Source of the DNA: Paenibacillus popilliae ATCC 14706
GTDB lineage: Bacteria; Bacillota; Bacilli; Paenibacillales; Paenibacillaceae
Reading direction: 5' to 3'
DNA length: 64,000 nucleotides
Assembly (NCBI RefSeq): GCF_000315235.1
Contig: NZ_BALG01000080.1
Coordinates: 1 to 64,000, forward strand
Each line of letters opens with the position of its first letter. Position 1 is the first letter of the stretch. The notes under the pieces are model-generated. The model saw only the letters and a list, made by a program, of their open reading frames with translations. It was not told where the DNA came from and did not search any database. Position numbers and translations under genes: made by a program. This document shows, piece by piece, positions 17,594 through 27,295 of this stretch.

Positions 17594-20350
17594 ATGCCGT
17601 ATACCTCGGTACTGCCGAACTCAAGACGTACGGGTCTTGCTTACATCTCACTTATCCTGCTGGGGGTCATTGGCTCCCAAGCGGAAATTAAGTTCCCGTT
17701 CGGCGTGGAATTTGCTCTGAGCGGGGCCTTCTTCCTTGTGGCTTTTGTCTTATTCGGTGCCGTCCGAACGATGGCGTTCGCCGGGCTGGCCGCACTGGTC
17801 CTGTATGTCGCCGGATATGATATCGATATGCTGGCGTTCATCGGATTGGAGCTTGCCGTATTGGGCTTTCTCTATCGCCACAGACGGAGGCTGTTGTTCT
17901 GGGACAGCTTGTTCTGGCTTGCGATCGGAGCCCCGGGAATCATGTTACTGTTCTTGATGCGAACCGGCGTGTTCGGGACAGAGGCCATGCTTCAATATAT
18001 GATGTCCGCTGTCAACGGTATCGCCAATGCGCTTCTCGCCGATATGATGCTTGCCTACGTGCCGTGGCAGCGGCTGCTCGGACACAGCGCCGACCGGCCG
18101 ATTTCTCTTCAGCGCGTTATCCTTCATCTGGCGCTGGTCGCTGTCCTTCTCTCCTTCCTCTCGCACATGAAGCTGGGAAGCATCGAATTGATGACAGAAT
18201 TGGAGCGCGAGGCGTATGCCCTCCTGAAGGAGCAGTCGATCCGGGCCGAGGAGGCGCTGCGGGGGCTGGAAGGATCGAGCCCGCGGCTCCCGGGGAATGG
18301 GCCTGGCGTAGGGGCGAACGTATCGCTGGTGGAGCGTCTCCTGAAGGAGGAGTCGCTGGACGGCGTCATCAAATTCGCGTTGACGGACGAGCATGGCGTA
18401 ATGTTCGCCTGGAGCGACCGGATGTGGGCAGACTACCGAAGGGGATTGTATGAGGAGGCGGGAGCGGTGCGAACCGCCCTTCCCGTGCCCAAAACGTTGG
18501 CGTCGGGAGATGGAGTGGAGCGAAGCCGGGTCGCCGGCTTCTATCGCGTCCTGCCGGGAATGGAGAACTACCATTACGGAACCTGTCGCTGGAAGGGCTG
18601 CTACTATGTGCTGGAACGCTTTGGCGAGGCCGGAAGGGCAGGGGCGGTGATCGCCTTTCTCCCGAGTGATACGTTCCTGCCGGGTATCCTCTCTTTTTAT
18701 GTATGGGAGCTGGCCGTTATGCTGGCCGTGTGGGGCATTGTAGCAGGGAGCGCGGTTATGGTCAGCCGTTCTCTCATTCGTTCTCTTGACGGGTTGAACC
18801 AGATGACGAGCGTTGTTCCGGGTACGATTGCGGAGTGTGAGCGGCAAGCATGGCCGGATAGCCGCGTCCGAGAGATTCGCTCCCTGATGTTGAATTTCGG
18901 CGCCATGGCTGAGAGACATGCCGCGCAATTCCGCGAGCTTCACCGGATGAATGAGTATCTTGTGCAACAGACGAAGCTGCTGGAAAAATCGGAAGAGCAC
19001 TTGCAGCGGTTGGCCTATTACGATCCACTCACCCAACTGCCGAACCGCCATTATTTCACGATAGAGATGGATAAGGCATTGGAACGGGCCGAGGTAGATG
19101 CCACACCCCTGGCTTTGCTGTTCATTAATCTCGATCGCTCCAAGTACATTAACGATTCGCTCGGCCACAAGATCGGCGATATGCTGCTCGTTCGAGCCGG
19201 GCAGCGCCTGCTCCATTGTTTATCGAAGCAGGAAGGAGCCCACTTGTGCTCCAGACTGGGCGGCGATGTATTCGTCATTATGCTGGAGAAGGGAACACGC
19301 GAGGGGGCCCAAAAATTGGCGCATCGCATCCTCCAGCATTTCCGCGAACGCTTCTCCATTCACGCGCATGAGCTATTCATCTCGGCTTCAATCGGGATTG
19401 TGCTCTATCCCGATGACGGGAATACGCTGTCCGCCCTGTTCAAGCAAGGCGATACGGCGATGTATGCGGCGAAGGAGCGGGGTGGGCAGTCTTACATGTT
19501 CTTCGATCAGATTCACCCGGATCTGGCTTCCGGTCGCATGCTGCTTGAAAGCTTGCTGTACAAGGCCAAGGAACGGGACCAGCTGACGCTACACTATCAG
19601 CCGATTGTCGATCGCACCGGGAAGGTCGTCGCTGTCGAGGTGCTGCTGCGCTGGATGCACCCGCAGCAAGGCTATATACCGCCTTCGCAGTTTATTCCGG
19701 TCGCGGAAGAAACCGGTTTAATCATTCCGATTGGCGAGTGGGTGCTGCGCAGCGCATGCATGCAGCATCGCCAATGGAGGGAGCAGCAGGGCATGCCGCC
19801 ACTTCGCATGTCGGTGAACGTGTCGCTAAGGCAGTTTTTGAATCCGGATTTCGTGGCAATGGTGGAGCGTATCGTGCAGGAGACCCAGTTCGAACCGGAG
19901 CAATTGGTTCTGGAGATAACGGAAGGGTATGTCCACAAGCATATCAGACAAGCCAATCATGTCCTGCGTCAGCTGAAGAGGCGCGGCATGAACATTGCCC
20001 TTGACGACTTCGGGATCGGGTACTCCTCGTTGGAGCGGTTGAAGACCTTGCATGCCCATACCTTGAAGATTGATCGTTCCTTCGTCCGGCATCTGTCCGC
20101 GGATCCGGTCAACGCAGCGATTGTGCAGGCCGTCATTCAACTCGGCCAAAGCTTGAATCTCACCGTCATAGCGGAAGGCGTGGAGACGGCCGAGGAATTC
20201 CACTACTTGGAGTCGTTGGGTTGTAACCATTTTCAAGGCTACTATGTCAGTCATCCGTTGCCTGCATCGGAATTCGTGGCACGCTTCCACCAATTCTCTC
20301 ATTATGCGGATGGGAGAGCCATCGCGGAAGCGGCGGGAGGCCAGACATAA
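17594..20350 (+). CDS. Membrane GGDEF-EAL protein, probable c-di-GMP phosphodiesterase
   Basis: About eight membrane helices (first 200 residues), then an extracytoplasmic segment and a further helix, then GGDEF and EAL domains (918 aa). The GGDEF signature is GGDVF, with the catalytic Glu replaced by Val, and no RxxD inhibitory site precedes it, so diguanylate cyclase activity is unlikely. The EAL domain reads EVL but keeps the metal and catalytic residues seen in NVSLRQF, ITEGYV, DDFGIGYSS, KIDRSFV and IAEGVE, so hydrolysis of c-di-GMP is plausible. ATG 17594 follows AAAGGAG by 9 bp; an in-frame ATG at 17528 is the alternative. Confidence 0.88.
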   Translation: MPYTSVLPNSRRTGLAYISLILLGVIGSQAEIKFPFGVEFALSGAFFLVAFVLFGAVRTMAFAGLAALVLYVAGYDIDMLAFIGLELAVLGFLYRHRRRLLFWDSLFWLAIGAPGIMLLFLMRTGVFGTEAMLQYMMSAVNGIANALLADMMLAYVPWQRLLGHSADRPISLQRVILHLALVAVLLSFLSHMKLGSIELMTELEREAYALLKEQSIRAEEALRGLEGSSPRLPGNGPGVGANVSLVERLLKEESLDGVIKFALTDEHGVMFAWSDRMWADYRRGLYEEAGAVRTALPVPKTLASGDGVERSRVAGFYRVLPGMENYHYGTCRWKGCYYVLERFGEAGRAGAVIAFLPSDTFLPGILSFYVWELAVMLAVWGIVAGSAVMVSRSLIRSLDGLNQMTSVVPGTIAECERQAWPDSRVREIRSLMLNFGAMAERHAAQFRELHRMNEYLVQQTKLLEKSEEHLQRLAYYDPLTQLPNRHYFTIEMDKALERAEVDATPLALLFINLDRSKYINDSLGHKIGDMLLVRAGQRLLHCLSKQEGAHLCSRLGGDVFVIMLEKGTREGAQKLAHRILQHFRERFSIHAHELFISASIGIVLYPDDGNTLSALFKQGDTAMYAAKERGGQSYMFFDQIHPDLASGRMLLESLLYKAKERDQLTLHYQPIVDRTGKVVAVEVLLRWMHPQQGYIPPSQFIPVAEETGLIIPIGEWVLRSACMQHRQWREQQGMPPLRMSVNVSLRQFLNPDFVAMVERIVQETQFEPEQLVLEITEGYVHKHIRQANHVLRQLKRRGMNIALDDFGIGYSSLERLKTLHAHTLKIDRSFVRHLSADPVNAAIVQAVIQLGQSLNLTVIAEGVETAEEFHYLESLGCNHFQGYYVSHPLPASEFVARFHQFSHYADGRAIAEAAGGQT

Positions 20351-20367
20351 TATTTCCCCAATGAGTA

Positions 20368-20404
20368 AAGAAACGGCGTTCGCATCCGCGGCCGTTTCTT
20401 CTCG
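20368..20404. terminator. Bidirectional terminator between the EAL and marR genes
   Basis: Ten-base-pair perfect arms AAGAAACGGC / GCCGTTTCTT (20368-20377 / 20391-20400), serving two converging genes. Confidence 0.7.
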
Positions 20405-20406
20405 TT

Positions 20407-20883
20407 TTAGCCCTCTTTTTTTGTGACAAGACTGAGCTTTTCCGCTTGAATACCCAGCTTTTTGAGCAAAAGTATCGCTTGGGCCTTCTCTTCCAAGGTC
20501 AGCCCGCTTAGTGCGCGGCGCAGGGTCTGGGCTTGCTTCGGCAAAATACTCTGCATCTGTGTCCGGCCCTGTTCCGTTAATTCGGCGAAAATGACGCGCC
20601 GATCCTTGGAGCAAGGGTGGCGCTGCACCAGGCCGTTGCGTACAAGCTTGTCGATGACATAGGTGACATTGCCGCTCTGTAGTAGCAGTTTCGCCCCAAT
20701 TTGTTGTATCGGCTGTGGTCCTTTATGATAGAGCATTTCAAGTACAGCGAAGTCGGTCGGGTTGTATCCTTGTTTTTTACAGCCCGCTGCCGCATGATCA
20801 GAGACGCTCTTGAAAGCTTTGGAGAATACGCGGAACAAATGCAGGGCTTCGTCGGTGTCGCGTTGCGCCCCCCGTTCAGACAT
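20407..20883 (-). CDS. MarR-family transcriptional regulator
   Basis: A winged-helix dimer of about 158 aa. The core has GPQPIQQIGAKLLLQSGNVT as recognition region and the wing CSKDRRVIFAELTEQG, whose D-x-R is the MarR hallmark. The start ATG at 20883 follows GAGGTGG by 8 bp; the frame also allows GTG four codons earlier. A Cys near residue 41 (AAAGCKKQG) might serve redox sensing, as in OhrR, but this is speculation. It stands alone, with a 220-bp AT-rich upstream region that could hold its operator. Confidence 0.85.
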   Translation of the reverse strand: MSERGAQRDTDEALHLFRVFSKAFKSVSDHAAAGCKKQGYNPTDFAVLEMLYHKGPQPIQQIGAKLLLQSGNVTYVIDKLVRNGLVQRHPCSKDRRVIFAELTEQGRTQMQSILPKQAQTLRRALSGLTLEEKAQAILLLKKLGIQAEKLSLVTKKEG

Positions 20884-21106
20884 AGTCCTTTCCACCTCGC
20901 TTTACTGGTTACCTCTTCATCGTATAAGCTCAAGTTGATGTCCAACATGTCATAGATCACATTTTCGGATAAAAAGTGCAATAAATTTTGAATATTAAAT
21001 TTGATCGAGATCTTTCAGCTCCATTCAGCGGACAATAGCAGAAGAGAAAGCCGGTAAGAGAATAAGCAATAGGAGCCATTCCTGTATTGAAGGAGACGTG
21101 CCTTCG

Positions 21107-21250
21107 ATGTTCTCGTATCGCTCATCGCATCTGCAGCAAGCGGCGACCCACATGGATCAGGTGCTGGCGTCAGCTCCCGGCTTCCTCTGGGCGTTGGCAG
21201 GCGGGTTGGAAGCAGAAGACGAAGGAAGAGAAGGAGAATGCGGCCCGTGA
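21107..21250 (+). CDS. Small protein, 47 aa
   Basis: A short frame with AAGGAG 11 bp before its ATG and protein-like composition: a hydrophobic centre (PGFLWALAGGL) and an acidic C-terminus (EAEDEGREGE). It lies 71 bp ahead of the 134-aa hypothetical gene and may be co-transcribed. No family recognised. Confidence 0.38.
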   Translation: MFSYRSSHLQQAATHMDQVLASAPGFLWALAGGLEAEDEGREGECGP

Positions 21251-21321
21251 GCCAATGAACGGATGAGATTCCGGTCTTGCGGGCATATTATGTCCAAAGC
21301 GGAGAAAGAGGAGGGCAAGAC

Positions 21322-21726
21322 ATGGAAGCAGCCGCTATCCGGTTCCGGTTCTTGGATGCCGCAAGTGCCCAATTGGCTTTCGATACCTTGGAAGAGCTCG
21401 GTTATGAGCCGGTCTATGACGGCCATTACCGCATGGAGCTTCAAATTCATGTGGAGAAGAGAGATCTGACCTCGGCGATTGAAATTGCCGAGGTTCACAG
21501 CGGCACACTTGTGGAAGCGGGAGCTATGACCGAATCGGCAATCGTGAATGATGCCTATAATATCGATCTCATTCCGATCCCGGCACATGTGATCAATGAG
21601 GATTGGGCAGACGATGACCGGTATGCCTGGGCCGCGTCGAGTCATGATGATCTCGCGGCGCGGGAAGAGGACGCGATGGGCTGGAATGACGATACGAACC
21701 AGTTCCCGGGAGGGATTCATATCTAG
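21322..21726 (+). CDS. Conserved-looking hypothetical protein, 134 aa
   Basis: The start ATG 21322 follows GAGGAGGG by 6 bp. The first 55 residues look like a small alpha/beta fold of ferredoxin or ACT type (RFRFLDAASAQLAFDTLEELGY), and the C-terminus is acidic and rich in Asp and Trp (DDDRYAWAAS). I do not recognise the family. It is followed by its own terminator. Confidence 0.6.
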   Translation: MEAAAIRFRFLDAASAQLAFDTLEELGYEPVYDGHYRMELQIHVEKRDLTSAIEIAEVHSGTLVEAGAMTESAIVNDAYNIDLIPIPAHVINEDWADDDRYAWAASSHDDLAAREEDAMGWNDDTNQFPGGIHI

Positions 21727-21737
21727 GGCAGCCCAAG

Positions 21738-21780
21738 AAGCGGCTTCACTCCCGACAGAGAGTGGAGCCGCTTTGTTTGT
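21738..21780. terminator. Terminator between two converging genes
   Basis: Fourteen-base-pair arms (21738-21751 / 21760-21773) with one G-T pair and an 8-nt loop, followed by TGTTTGTT. Confidence 0.75.
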
Positions 21781-23042
21781 TATAAAAAGGCGGCTGCATG
21801 CTTCCCGGCCGTATATCCGGTAGCGAATGCGGCCGTAATGTTATAGCCGCCCGTATACCCGTGCACATCGAGAATCTCGCCGCAGAAAAAAAGTCCTCGC
21901 ATCAGCTTCGACTCCATCGTGCGCGGGTCAATCTCCTTCAAGCTGACCCCGCCGCCGGTGACGAACGCTTCCTCTATGGATAAAGTACCGTTCACCTTGA
22001 CGGGGAAGGACGTAATCAGGCGGCACAACTCTTGCAGCGGCTGTGTGCGAATATGATCACGGGTAACGCTTTCCTCAATGCCGGCTTGCTGGAGCAGGAT
22101 GGGCACCATTCGCTCGGGGACGAGGTGCTTGAGTATATTTTTGAGCGTTTTCTTCGGTTCCTGGCTCCACCGCTCCATCAGCTGCCCTACCAGTTCCTCT
22201 GGACTGAGCTCCGGCTTCATATGGATCGTCAGCAGTACCGTCTTCTGTCCGGTTCGCTTCCTCTCCTTGATAACGAACTGGCTGCAGCGGAGCGCGGCCG
22301 GCCCGGATAGGCCGAAATGCGTAAAAAGGAGATCCCCCTCGTGCTGTATAATTTTTTTGCCCTTGTCGTTCCACACCGTAAGACGGATATCTTGAAGCGA
22401 CAGGCCTTGCAGCAGCTTCTCGCGGATGAAATAAGCTTGAGAGGTCAGCGGCACCTCCGTCGGATACAGCTCGGTAATCGTATGCCCGGCAGCTTCGGCC
22501 CAAGGATAGCCATCGCCGGTAGAGCCCGTGCGGGGAACGGACTTTCCTCCTGTCGCGACGATGACCGACTTTGCGCGGATGACCGTGCCATCCGACAGGC
22601 GGACGCCTTCCACGCTGCCATCCGCGTAGACGACCCCGGACACGGGCCGGTTCGTCATCATCGTGACGCCCCGCTTGCGGACTTCCCCGATTAGAGCTTC
22701 GACAACGGTCCTCGCCTTGTCGGACACCGGAAACATCCGGCCGTTATCCTCCTCCTTCAACGCGATGCCTAGTCCTTCGAAGAAGCGAATAATATCCTGA
22801 TTATTGAAATGAGAAAACGCGCTATGTAAAAATCTCCCGTTCCCTGGAATATGCCGAATCATCTCATCCAAATCTTTATTATTCGTTACATTGCATCGTC
22901 CGCCGCCGGAAATGATGAGCTTGCGACCCAGTTTGTCCCCTTTGTCGATCAGCAGCACGTTCGCATCTTGCCCCGCTGCAGCAATACAGGCCATCAATCC
23001 TGACGGTCCGCCGCCGATAACTATAATATCGGTCTCTTTCAT
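21780..23042 (-). CDS. FAD-dependent NAD(P) oxidoreductase, BaiN/HI0933 family
   Basis: A flavoprotein of the HI0933/YtfP/BaiN group, often annotated as an aminoacetone oxidase-like or bile-acid-type reductase; the true substrate in Bacilli is unclear. The dinucleotide fold GGGPSGL opens the protein, the FAD-contact block [16 protein letters not shown] follows (about 45-60), and the C-terminal FAD motif [15 protein letters not shown] closes it. The start at 23042 (MKETDI) has GCGAGGAG 6-7 bp upstream. Full length at 420 aa. Confidence 0.85.
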   Translation of the reverse strand: MKETDIIVIGGGPSGLMACIAAAGQDANVLLIDKGDKLGRKLIISGGGRCNVTNNKDLDEMIRHIPGNGRFLHSAFSHFNNQDIIRFFEGLGIALKEEDNGRMFPVSDKARTVVEALIGEVRKRGVTMMTNRPVSGVVYADGSVEGVRLSDGTVIRAKSVIVATGGKSVPRTGSTGDGYPWAEAAGHTITELYPTEVPLTSQAYFIREKLLQGLSLQDIRLTVWNDKGKKIIQHEGDLLFTHFGLSGPAALRCSQFVIKERKRTGQKTVLLTIHMKPELSPEELVGQLMERWSQEPKKTLKNILKHLVPERMVPILLQQAGIEESVTRDHIRTQPLQELCRLITSFPVKVNGTLSIEEAFVTGGGVSLKEIDPRTMESKLMRGLFFCGEILDVHGYTGGYNITAAFATGYTAGKHAAAFL

Positions 23043-23375
23043 GTCGTATACTCCTCGCATCGTATTTTCTGAAGGCAGTTTTGATTCTCTGTCCGTTCTC
23101 TGAATCCCTTATGGAAAGGAGGAATTCCCTTGAGACTGAATACCAAGGTGTTCACTATTCCCGAAGCGGATCAACAAGTTTAAAGACGCTTATGCTGAAT
23201 TTCCAATTCTCAAAAATCAGGGGCTTACCATCATACCGCTGGACTTCAAGTCGTTTCGTCCCTTATTGTATCGCATAATGTTGAAAAATGCCTAAAAGAT
23301 GGTTCGCTCCATTGTCAAACCCCGGCATTTATGTTTTAATCAATGCATTCCACAACATGCCAGAGGAGAGAAATC
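23043..23375. other. Intergenic region before the histidine kinase
   Basis: 333 bp between divergent genes. Apart from the kinase promoter at 23312-23340 I see no RNA or gene. Confidence 0.5.
23312..23340 (+). promoter_or_regulatory. Strong sigma-A-type promoter of the kinase gene
   Basis: TTGTCA, 17-bp spacer, TTTAAT (each 5 of 6 to consensus). The predicted RNA start near 23347 lies downstream of an ATG at 23343, which supports ATG 23376 as the true start of the kinase. Confidence 0.65.
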
Positions 23376-25127
23376 ATGTACATCGCTTTAAAGGAAATCC
23401 TTCTGCAAGTTCTGATTGCTAGTATACCGCCTTTCTCCTGCCAGCTATGTTCCATTCAGTCGGCACGACCATTACTGACTCGGCTTGCTGTCGGAGCGGC
23501 TTCCGTGATTTCCGTATTTCTGTGTATCCTGTTCTCCTACCATTATGCGGAGGCTTCGCAGCCATTCGATTTTCGGCTGATTCCTTTTATGCTGGGTGTA
23601 CTATACGGCGGGTACCGCATCGGATTGGTGGTAGTGGCGATCTATACCATTTTTATTATCGCTTATCCACTATATCAACTGCCGGGGAGCCAATGGGATG
23701 ATACCCTGATTTATTTAACCCCGCTATTGTTTATTGCTATTAACAGATTTCGCCAATCCGGCTTGCGAATGCGGCTTGTCATCATTCTTTCCTTCTCGCT
23801 ACTTGGCCTGCTCGTCTACAACATTATCTATGCAGTGTATCTCCGAACCGCTCCGGTTGAGACTGCTGGCGGAGCCCTTGGCTCTCCCTTTTTCGTCTTA
23901 TTCAGCATTGTGTTTCTACTTACCGCGTGCCTGGTCCTGTATATGATGGAGGGCATAAGGGAGAAGACGTTCCTGCAGGAGGGATATCGGATTGTTTCCC
24001 GTCAATACCGGGAGGAGGTCGAGAAGCTCAATCAGATTCTCAATACGGCTCCGCTCTGCGTCATTGCCATTGATGCGGATACCCATATTACCGCTATCAA
24101 CGATATGATGATCACAGCGATCCAGCTGCAGGTTCCGAGCGTGACGAGGGCACAATTAATGGGGCGTCCCCTGCGGGATTTGCTGGAGAGGATGGGAGAT
24201 GAGCCGAATAAGTTCATCCTGCTTCAATGGGCTTTGCAAAAAGGGGCCGTCGAAGGAGAAGTCGCTCGCCTTGGTGAACGTGACTACTATATTCTGGCCA
24301 AGTCCATCTACAGTCAAGAGGCCGGGGAGATTGTCGGCGCGGTCGGCATGGCCCATGACGTAACCGAGCTGTCCAAGCTCCGCGCCGAGATCGGCAACAT
24401 GGAACGGCTGCATCTGGTCGGCCAGATGGCTGCCAGTATTACGCACGAGATCCGCAATCCGATGGCAGTCATTCGCGGGTTCATGCAATTGATCCAGGAG
24501 AAGAGCCCCGAAAATATGAAGAACTATTACCGGATTGTCATGGACGAGATCGACCGTGCCAACGGGATCATCAACGATTTCCTAGCGTTGGCGCAAAACC
24601 GCATCGTCGAGAAGGAAATGGTCCATCTCCACGATATTATGAATCAGCTGTCTCCGCTGCTGAGTGCAGATGCCAATCTGCGCGGCCAGGAGGTAATCTT
24701 TCAATTGGGCGATAATATTCCGGAGTTGTACCTGGATACGAAGGAAATGAAGCAGCTTATCCTAAACCTGTCGCGCAATGCACTGGAATCGATGGAATCA
24801 ATGGAGAAGCGGGGGACACTAACCATCTCGACTCGTGCCGTGTCCCAAGGGGTGCAGTTGCTTGTAAGCGATACCGGGACAGGTATTCCGGACTCCGTCA
24901 TGGAAAAGCTGTTCGAGCCGTTCTATACGACGAAGTCAAAGGGGACCGGCCTTGGCTTGCCGCTCTGCTTGAGTATCGTCGAACGGCATGAAGGAACGAT
25001 CGAGATTGATACGTCGGAGAGAGGGACTACGTTCCTGGTTACCTTCCATATCGATCCGAAGCGGCGAAGAGAACCGCAGCGAGAACAGGAACATCATCAT
25101 CCGCAGGACGCGTTGAACACGCTCTAA
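23376..25127 (+). CDS. Orphan membrane sensor histidine kinase (sporulation/KinB-like)
   Basis: The N-terminal 200 residues hold about six membrane helices resembling the 5TM-type sensor of KinB. A PAS domain follows, then a HisKA dimer with phospho-acceptor His in ITHEIRNPMAVIRGF, and an ATPase domain with NLSRNALESM (N box), DTGTGIP (G1) and KGTGLGLPL (G2). No response regulator gene is adjacent, as for Spo0A phosphorelay kinases in spore formers. The start ATG 23376 has AGAGGAGAG upstream. 583 aa. The role in sporulation is inference from architecture. Confidence 0.85.
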   Translation: MYIALKEILLQVLIASIPPFSCQLCSIQSARPLLTRLAVGAASVISVFLCILFSYHYAEASQPFDFRLIPFMLGVLYGGYRIGLVVVAIYTIFIIAYPLYQLPGSQWDDTLIYLTPLLFIAINRFRQSGLRMRLVIILSFSLLGLLVYNIIYAVYLRTAPVETAGGALGSPFFVLFSIVFLLTACLVLYMMEGIREKTFLQEGYRIVSRQYREEVEKLNQILNTAPLCVIAIDADTHITAINDMMITAIQLQVPSVTRAQLMGRPLRDLLERMGDEPNKFILLQWALQKGAVEGEVARLGERDYYILAKSIYSQEAGEIVGAVGMAHDVTELSKLRAEIGNMERLHLVGQMAASITHEIRNPMAVIRGFMQLIQEKSPENMKNYYRIVMDEIDRANGIINDFLALAQNRIVEKEMVHLHDIMNQLSPLLSADANLRGQEVIFQLGDNIPELYLDTKEMKQLILNLSRNALESMESMEKRGTLTISTRAVSQGVQLLVSDTGTGIPDSVMEKLFEPFYTTKSKGTGLGLPLCLSIVERHEGTIEIDTSERGTTFLVTFHIDPKRRREPQREQEHHHPQDALNTL

Positions 25128-25279
25128 TCGTCAGCTATCATAGATGAGGGAGGGAAGTGTGGGAACAGCCGCCCACGCAATTATTGCTAAGCGGAACGTC
25201 CACGAACGGCAGGGGAAGGATAGACTCTTTTGTAGGTGCGCATACTAGATGCGAGACTGCAGGAAGGAGGCCTGTGGAG

Positions 25280-25399
25280 ATGCAAAAAAATCATTCCAAG
25301 GAGCAACAGCAGCAGGAACAAGCCAACCGTACAGCCGACACACGCGGCAAAATACCGGTTGACAAAAAGCTGGATGGACCAAACCGTCCATCCACATAA
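25280..25399 (+). CDS. Small hydrophilic protein, 39 aa
   Basis: AAGGAGG lies 9 bp before the ATG. The peptide is very polar, with a Gln run (KEQQQQEQ) and a C-terminus LDGPNRPST of a kind seen in tiny spore-associated or stress proteins of Bacilli. That resemblance is a weak impression. It is followed by a good terminator, so it is probably a real transcript. Confidence 0.5.
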   Translation: MQKNHSKEQQQQEQANRTADTRGKIPVDKKLDGPNRPST

Positions 25400-25417
25400 G
25401 CGCTCACGGCGCAAGAT

Positions 25418-25460
25418 AAGGGAAAGCCGCTTCCGGAAGGAATGGCTTTCCCTTGCTTTA
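25418..25460 (+). terminator. Terminator after the 39-aa gene
   Basis: Eleven-base-pair perfect arms AAGGGAAAGCC / GGCTTTCCCTT (25418-25428 / 25444-25454). Confidence 0.7.
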
Positions 25461-25550
25461 CTCCTGTGTAAATGGTTAAAATATTAACGATAGCACTATC
25501 TGGTGATGTCTATCGGGGGAATTATTTATTGGGTGAGGAGTGAAGTAAAA

Positions 25551-25985
25551 ATGTCTATGCCTTTTGAGCAATATATGCGCGATATGGTGCAGCCCATGCG
25601 TAACGAATTGACATCGATCGGCTTCGAAGAATTGCGGACGCAGGAAGAGGTCGAAGCGAAGCTGCCGACGGCGAAGGGAACCACGCTTGTGGTCGTGAAC
25701 TCTGTATGCGGCTGTGCAGCAGGACAATGCCGCCCAGGCGTGCGCAAAGCGCTGGAGCATAAAGTGACGCCGGATCATTTATTTACCGTCTTTGCAGGTC
25801 AGGACAAAGAAGCAACGGCACAAGCGCGCGAACACTTTGCGCCGTATCCGCCGTCTTCCCCGTCCATCGCCTTGATGAAGGATGGCAAATTGGTGCACTT
25901 TATCGAACGCCATAGCGTAGAAGACCGCACTGCCGAGCAGATTGCGGCGGATCTGACAGCAGCATTTGATTGCCATTGCCGCTAA
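25551..25985 (+). CDS. brxA: Bacilliredoxin, BrxA/BrxB (YphP/YqiW) family
   Basis: Removes bacillithiol from S-bacillithiolated proteins after oxidative stress. The 144-aa protein matches the length of B. subtilis YphP/YqiW and carries the CGC active site in the context NSVCGCAAGQ. Start ATG 25551 with GAGGAG about 10 bp upstream; the frame continues 5' without support. It stands alone with its own terminator. Whether it is the A or B paralogue cannot be decided from one copy. Confidence 0.9.
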   Translation: MSMPFEQYMRDMVQPMRNELTSIGFEELRTQEEVEAKLPTAKGTTLVVVNSVCGCAAGQCRPGVRKALEHKVTPDHLFTVFAGQDKEATAQAREHFAPYPPSSPSIALMKDGKLVHFIERHSVEDRTAEQIAADLTAAFDCHCR

Positions 25986-25994
25986 TGCAAGCCT

Positions 25995-26026
25995 CATCCC
26001 CACGTTGCTCTAATGCGGGGATGTTT
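25995..26026 (+). terminator. Terminator after the bacilliredoxin gene
   Basis: CATCCCC / GGGGATG stem with a 15-nt loop followed by TTT. Confidence 0.5.
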
Positions 26027-26078
26027 CCATAAATACGAGCAGATCGTGAAATAGGATGGATCGAAGGGAGATATCCAG

Positions 26079-26888
26079 ATGAGCCTACAAGAGGAAATCA
26101 TCAGTCGGTTCGGAGTCAAGCCCCAGATCGATGTAGACGCCGAAATCCGCAAACGTGTTGATTTTTTGAAGCAGTATGTAACCAACGCTGCTGCGAAGGG
26201 GCTGCTGATCGCCATTAGCGGCGGAATCGACAGCGCCGTCACCACTGGCTTATGCAAACGCGCTACCGACGAACTATCTGCAGAATCCGGCCAGGAGTAT
26301 ATGACGCTGGGCGTATTCCAGCCCTATGGGGAACAGGTTGACATTGCGGACAGCTATGCCGTCGCGGAAGCGTTTCAGTTGAAGCACACCGTCGAGACCA
26401 ACATCGAAGAGGCGGTGAACGAGGTTGCGCTTGAGGTCGAGCAAGGCTTCAAGGAACTCGCTCAACCGCGCCATATCAGTATTCCTGGAAAAGGGAACAT
26501 CAAAGCGCGGATACGGATGGTTGCCCAATATGCGCTGGCGTTCGACCTGAGCCTGATCGTCGTCGGTACCGATCATGCATCCGAAGCGTTGACCGGCTTC
26601 TATACCAAATGGGGCGACGGAGCCGTAGACATCACTCCGCTGTCCTCCCTGAACAAGCGCCAGATTGGCCAACTTGCCGAACGGCTTGGCGTCCCGCACA
26701 GTGTCATCGGCAAAGTGCCGACCGCCGGCCTGTGGGAGGGGCAGACCGACGAGAAAGAGCTGGGTGTGTCATATGAGCACAACAGCGATTACCTGGAGGG
26801 CAAGCCGGTTCCTGCCGACGTTCAAGCGAAGCTCGAACAGCATTACCGCAAGACCGAGCACAAGCGCGCCCCGATTCCCGGCATCTGA
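26079..26888 (+). CDS. nadE: NH3-dependent NAD+ synthetase (NadE)
   Basis: Converts deamido-NAD to NAD using ammonia and ATP, the last step of NAD synthesis. The pyrophosphate loop SGGIDSAV (about residue 47), the block GTDHASEALTGFYTKWGDG and the closing P-TAGLWEGQTDEKELG region are all present. Length (269 aa) is that of the short, ammonia-dependent form with no glutaminase domain. GAAGGGAG lies 9 bp before the ATG. Confidence 0.95.
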   Translation: MSLQEEIISRFGVKPQIDVDAEIRKRVDFLKQYVTNAAAKGLLIAISGGIDSAVTTGLCKRATDELSAESGQEYMTLGVFQPYGEQVDIADSYAVAEAFQLKHTVETNIEEAVNEVALEVEQGFKELAQPRHISIPGKGNIKARIRMVAQYALAFDLSLIVVGTDHASEALTGFYTKWGDGAVDITPLSSLNKRQIGQLAERLGVPHSVIGKVPTAGLWEGQTDEKELGVSYEHNSDYLEGKPVPADVQAKLEQHYRKTEHKRAPIPGI

Positions 26889-27117
26889 GCGATAGGATGG
26901 GAAGGTTGAACGCATACGGAATAGATGAGGAGTCCATACAAGGCGACGATTTTAATGACTTCCCATCACAAAGCGGATATTGAAACACTTTGGGATTACG
27001 TTTGCCTTATTTTGAAGACTCTTAATCCTAAAAAGTTTTGGCCCTAATCAAATAAAACGCTTGTTGCATTGCATTATCAAAGGGGAAACCATCATCCCTC
27101 TGAGAACAAGTAATCAT

Positions 27118-27270
27118 TCAGCCATTGCATGTCTTGTTGCGCGAGCAAAGTGCGAGCACAAGGAAGCCGGCAACATGCGACAGACCGAGCAGATAGGCAG
27201 CGGTAAGGCCGCCTATCGTCGTCAGGACCGACACAGCGAACTGGCGCGGGGTCAACATAAATAAGTGCAC
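27118..27270 (-). CDS. Small hydrophobic protein, 50 aa
   Basis: A GTG-initiated frame with AGGAG 5-6 bp upstream. The peptide contains one or two membrane-spanning segments (FAVSVLTTIGGLTAAYLLG and HVAGFLVLALC). It could be a genuine small membrane protein or the stub of a larger transporter. Its stop lies in otherwise empty sequence. Confidence 0.4.
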   Translation of the reverse strand: MHLFMLTPRQFAVSVLTTIGGLTAAYLLGLSHVAGFLVLALCSRNKTCNG

Positions 27271-27295
27271 AGCATCTCCTGTCTATGTGTGAAAA

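Noticed and set aside
17945-19216. 423-codon minus-strand open frame inside the GGDEF-EAL gene
   Set aside because: Shadow frame in GC-rich coding DNA without start signals or recognisable domains.
23343-23375. Upstream ATG (23343) as start of the histidine kinase
   Set aside because: It lies before the RNA start predicted from the promoter at 23312-23340 and has no ribosome site, whereas ATG 23376 has AGAGGAGAG.
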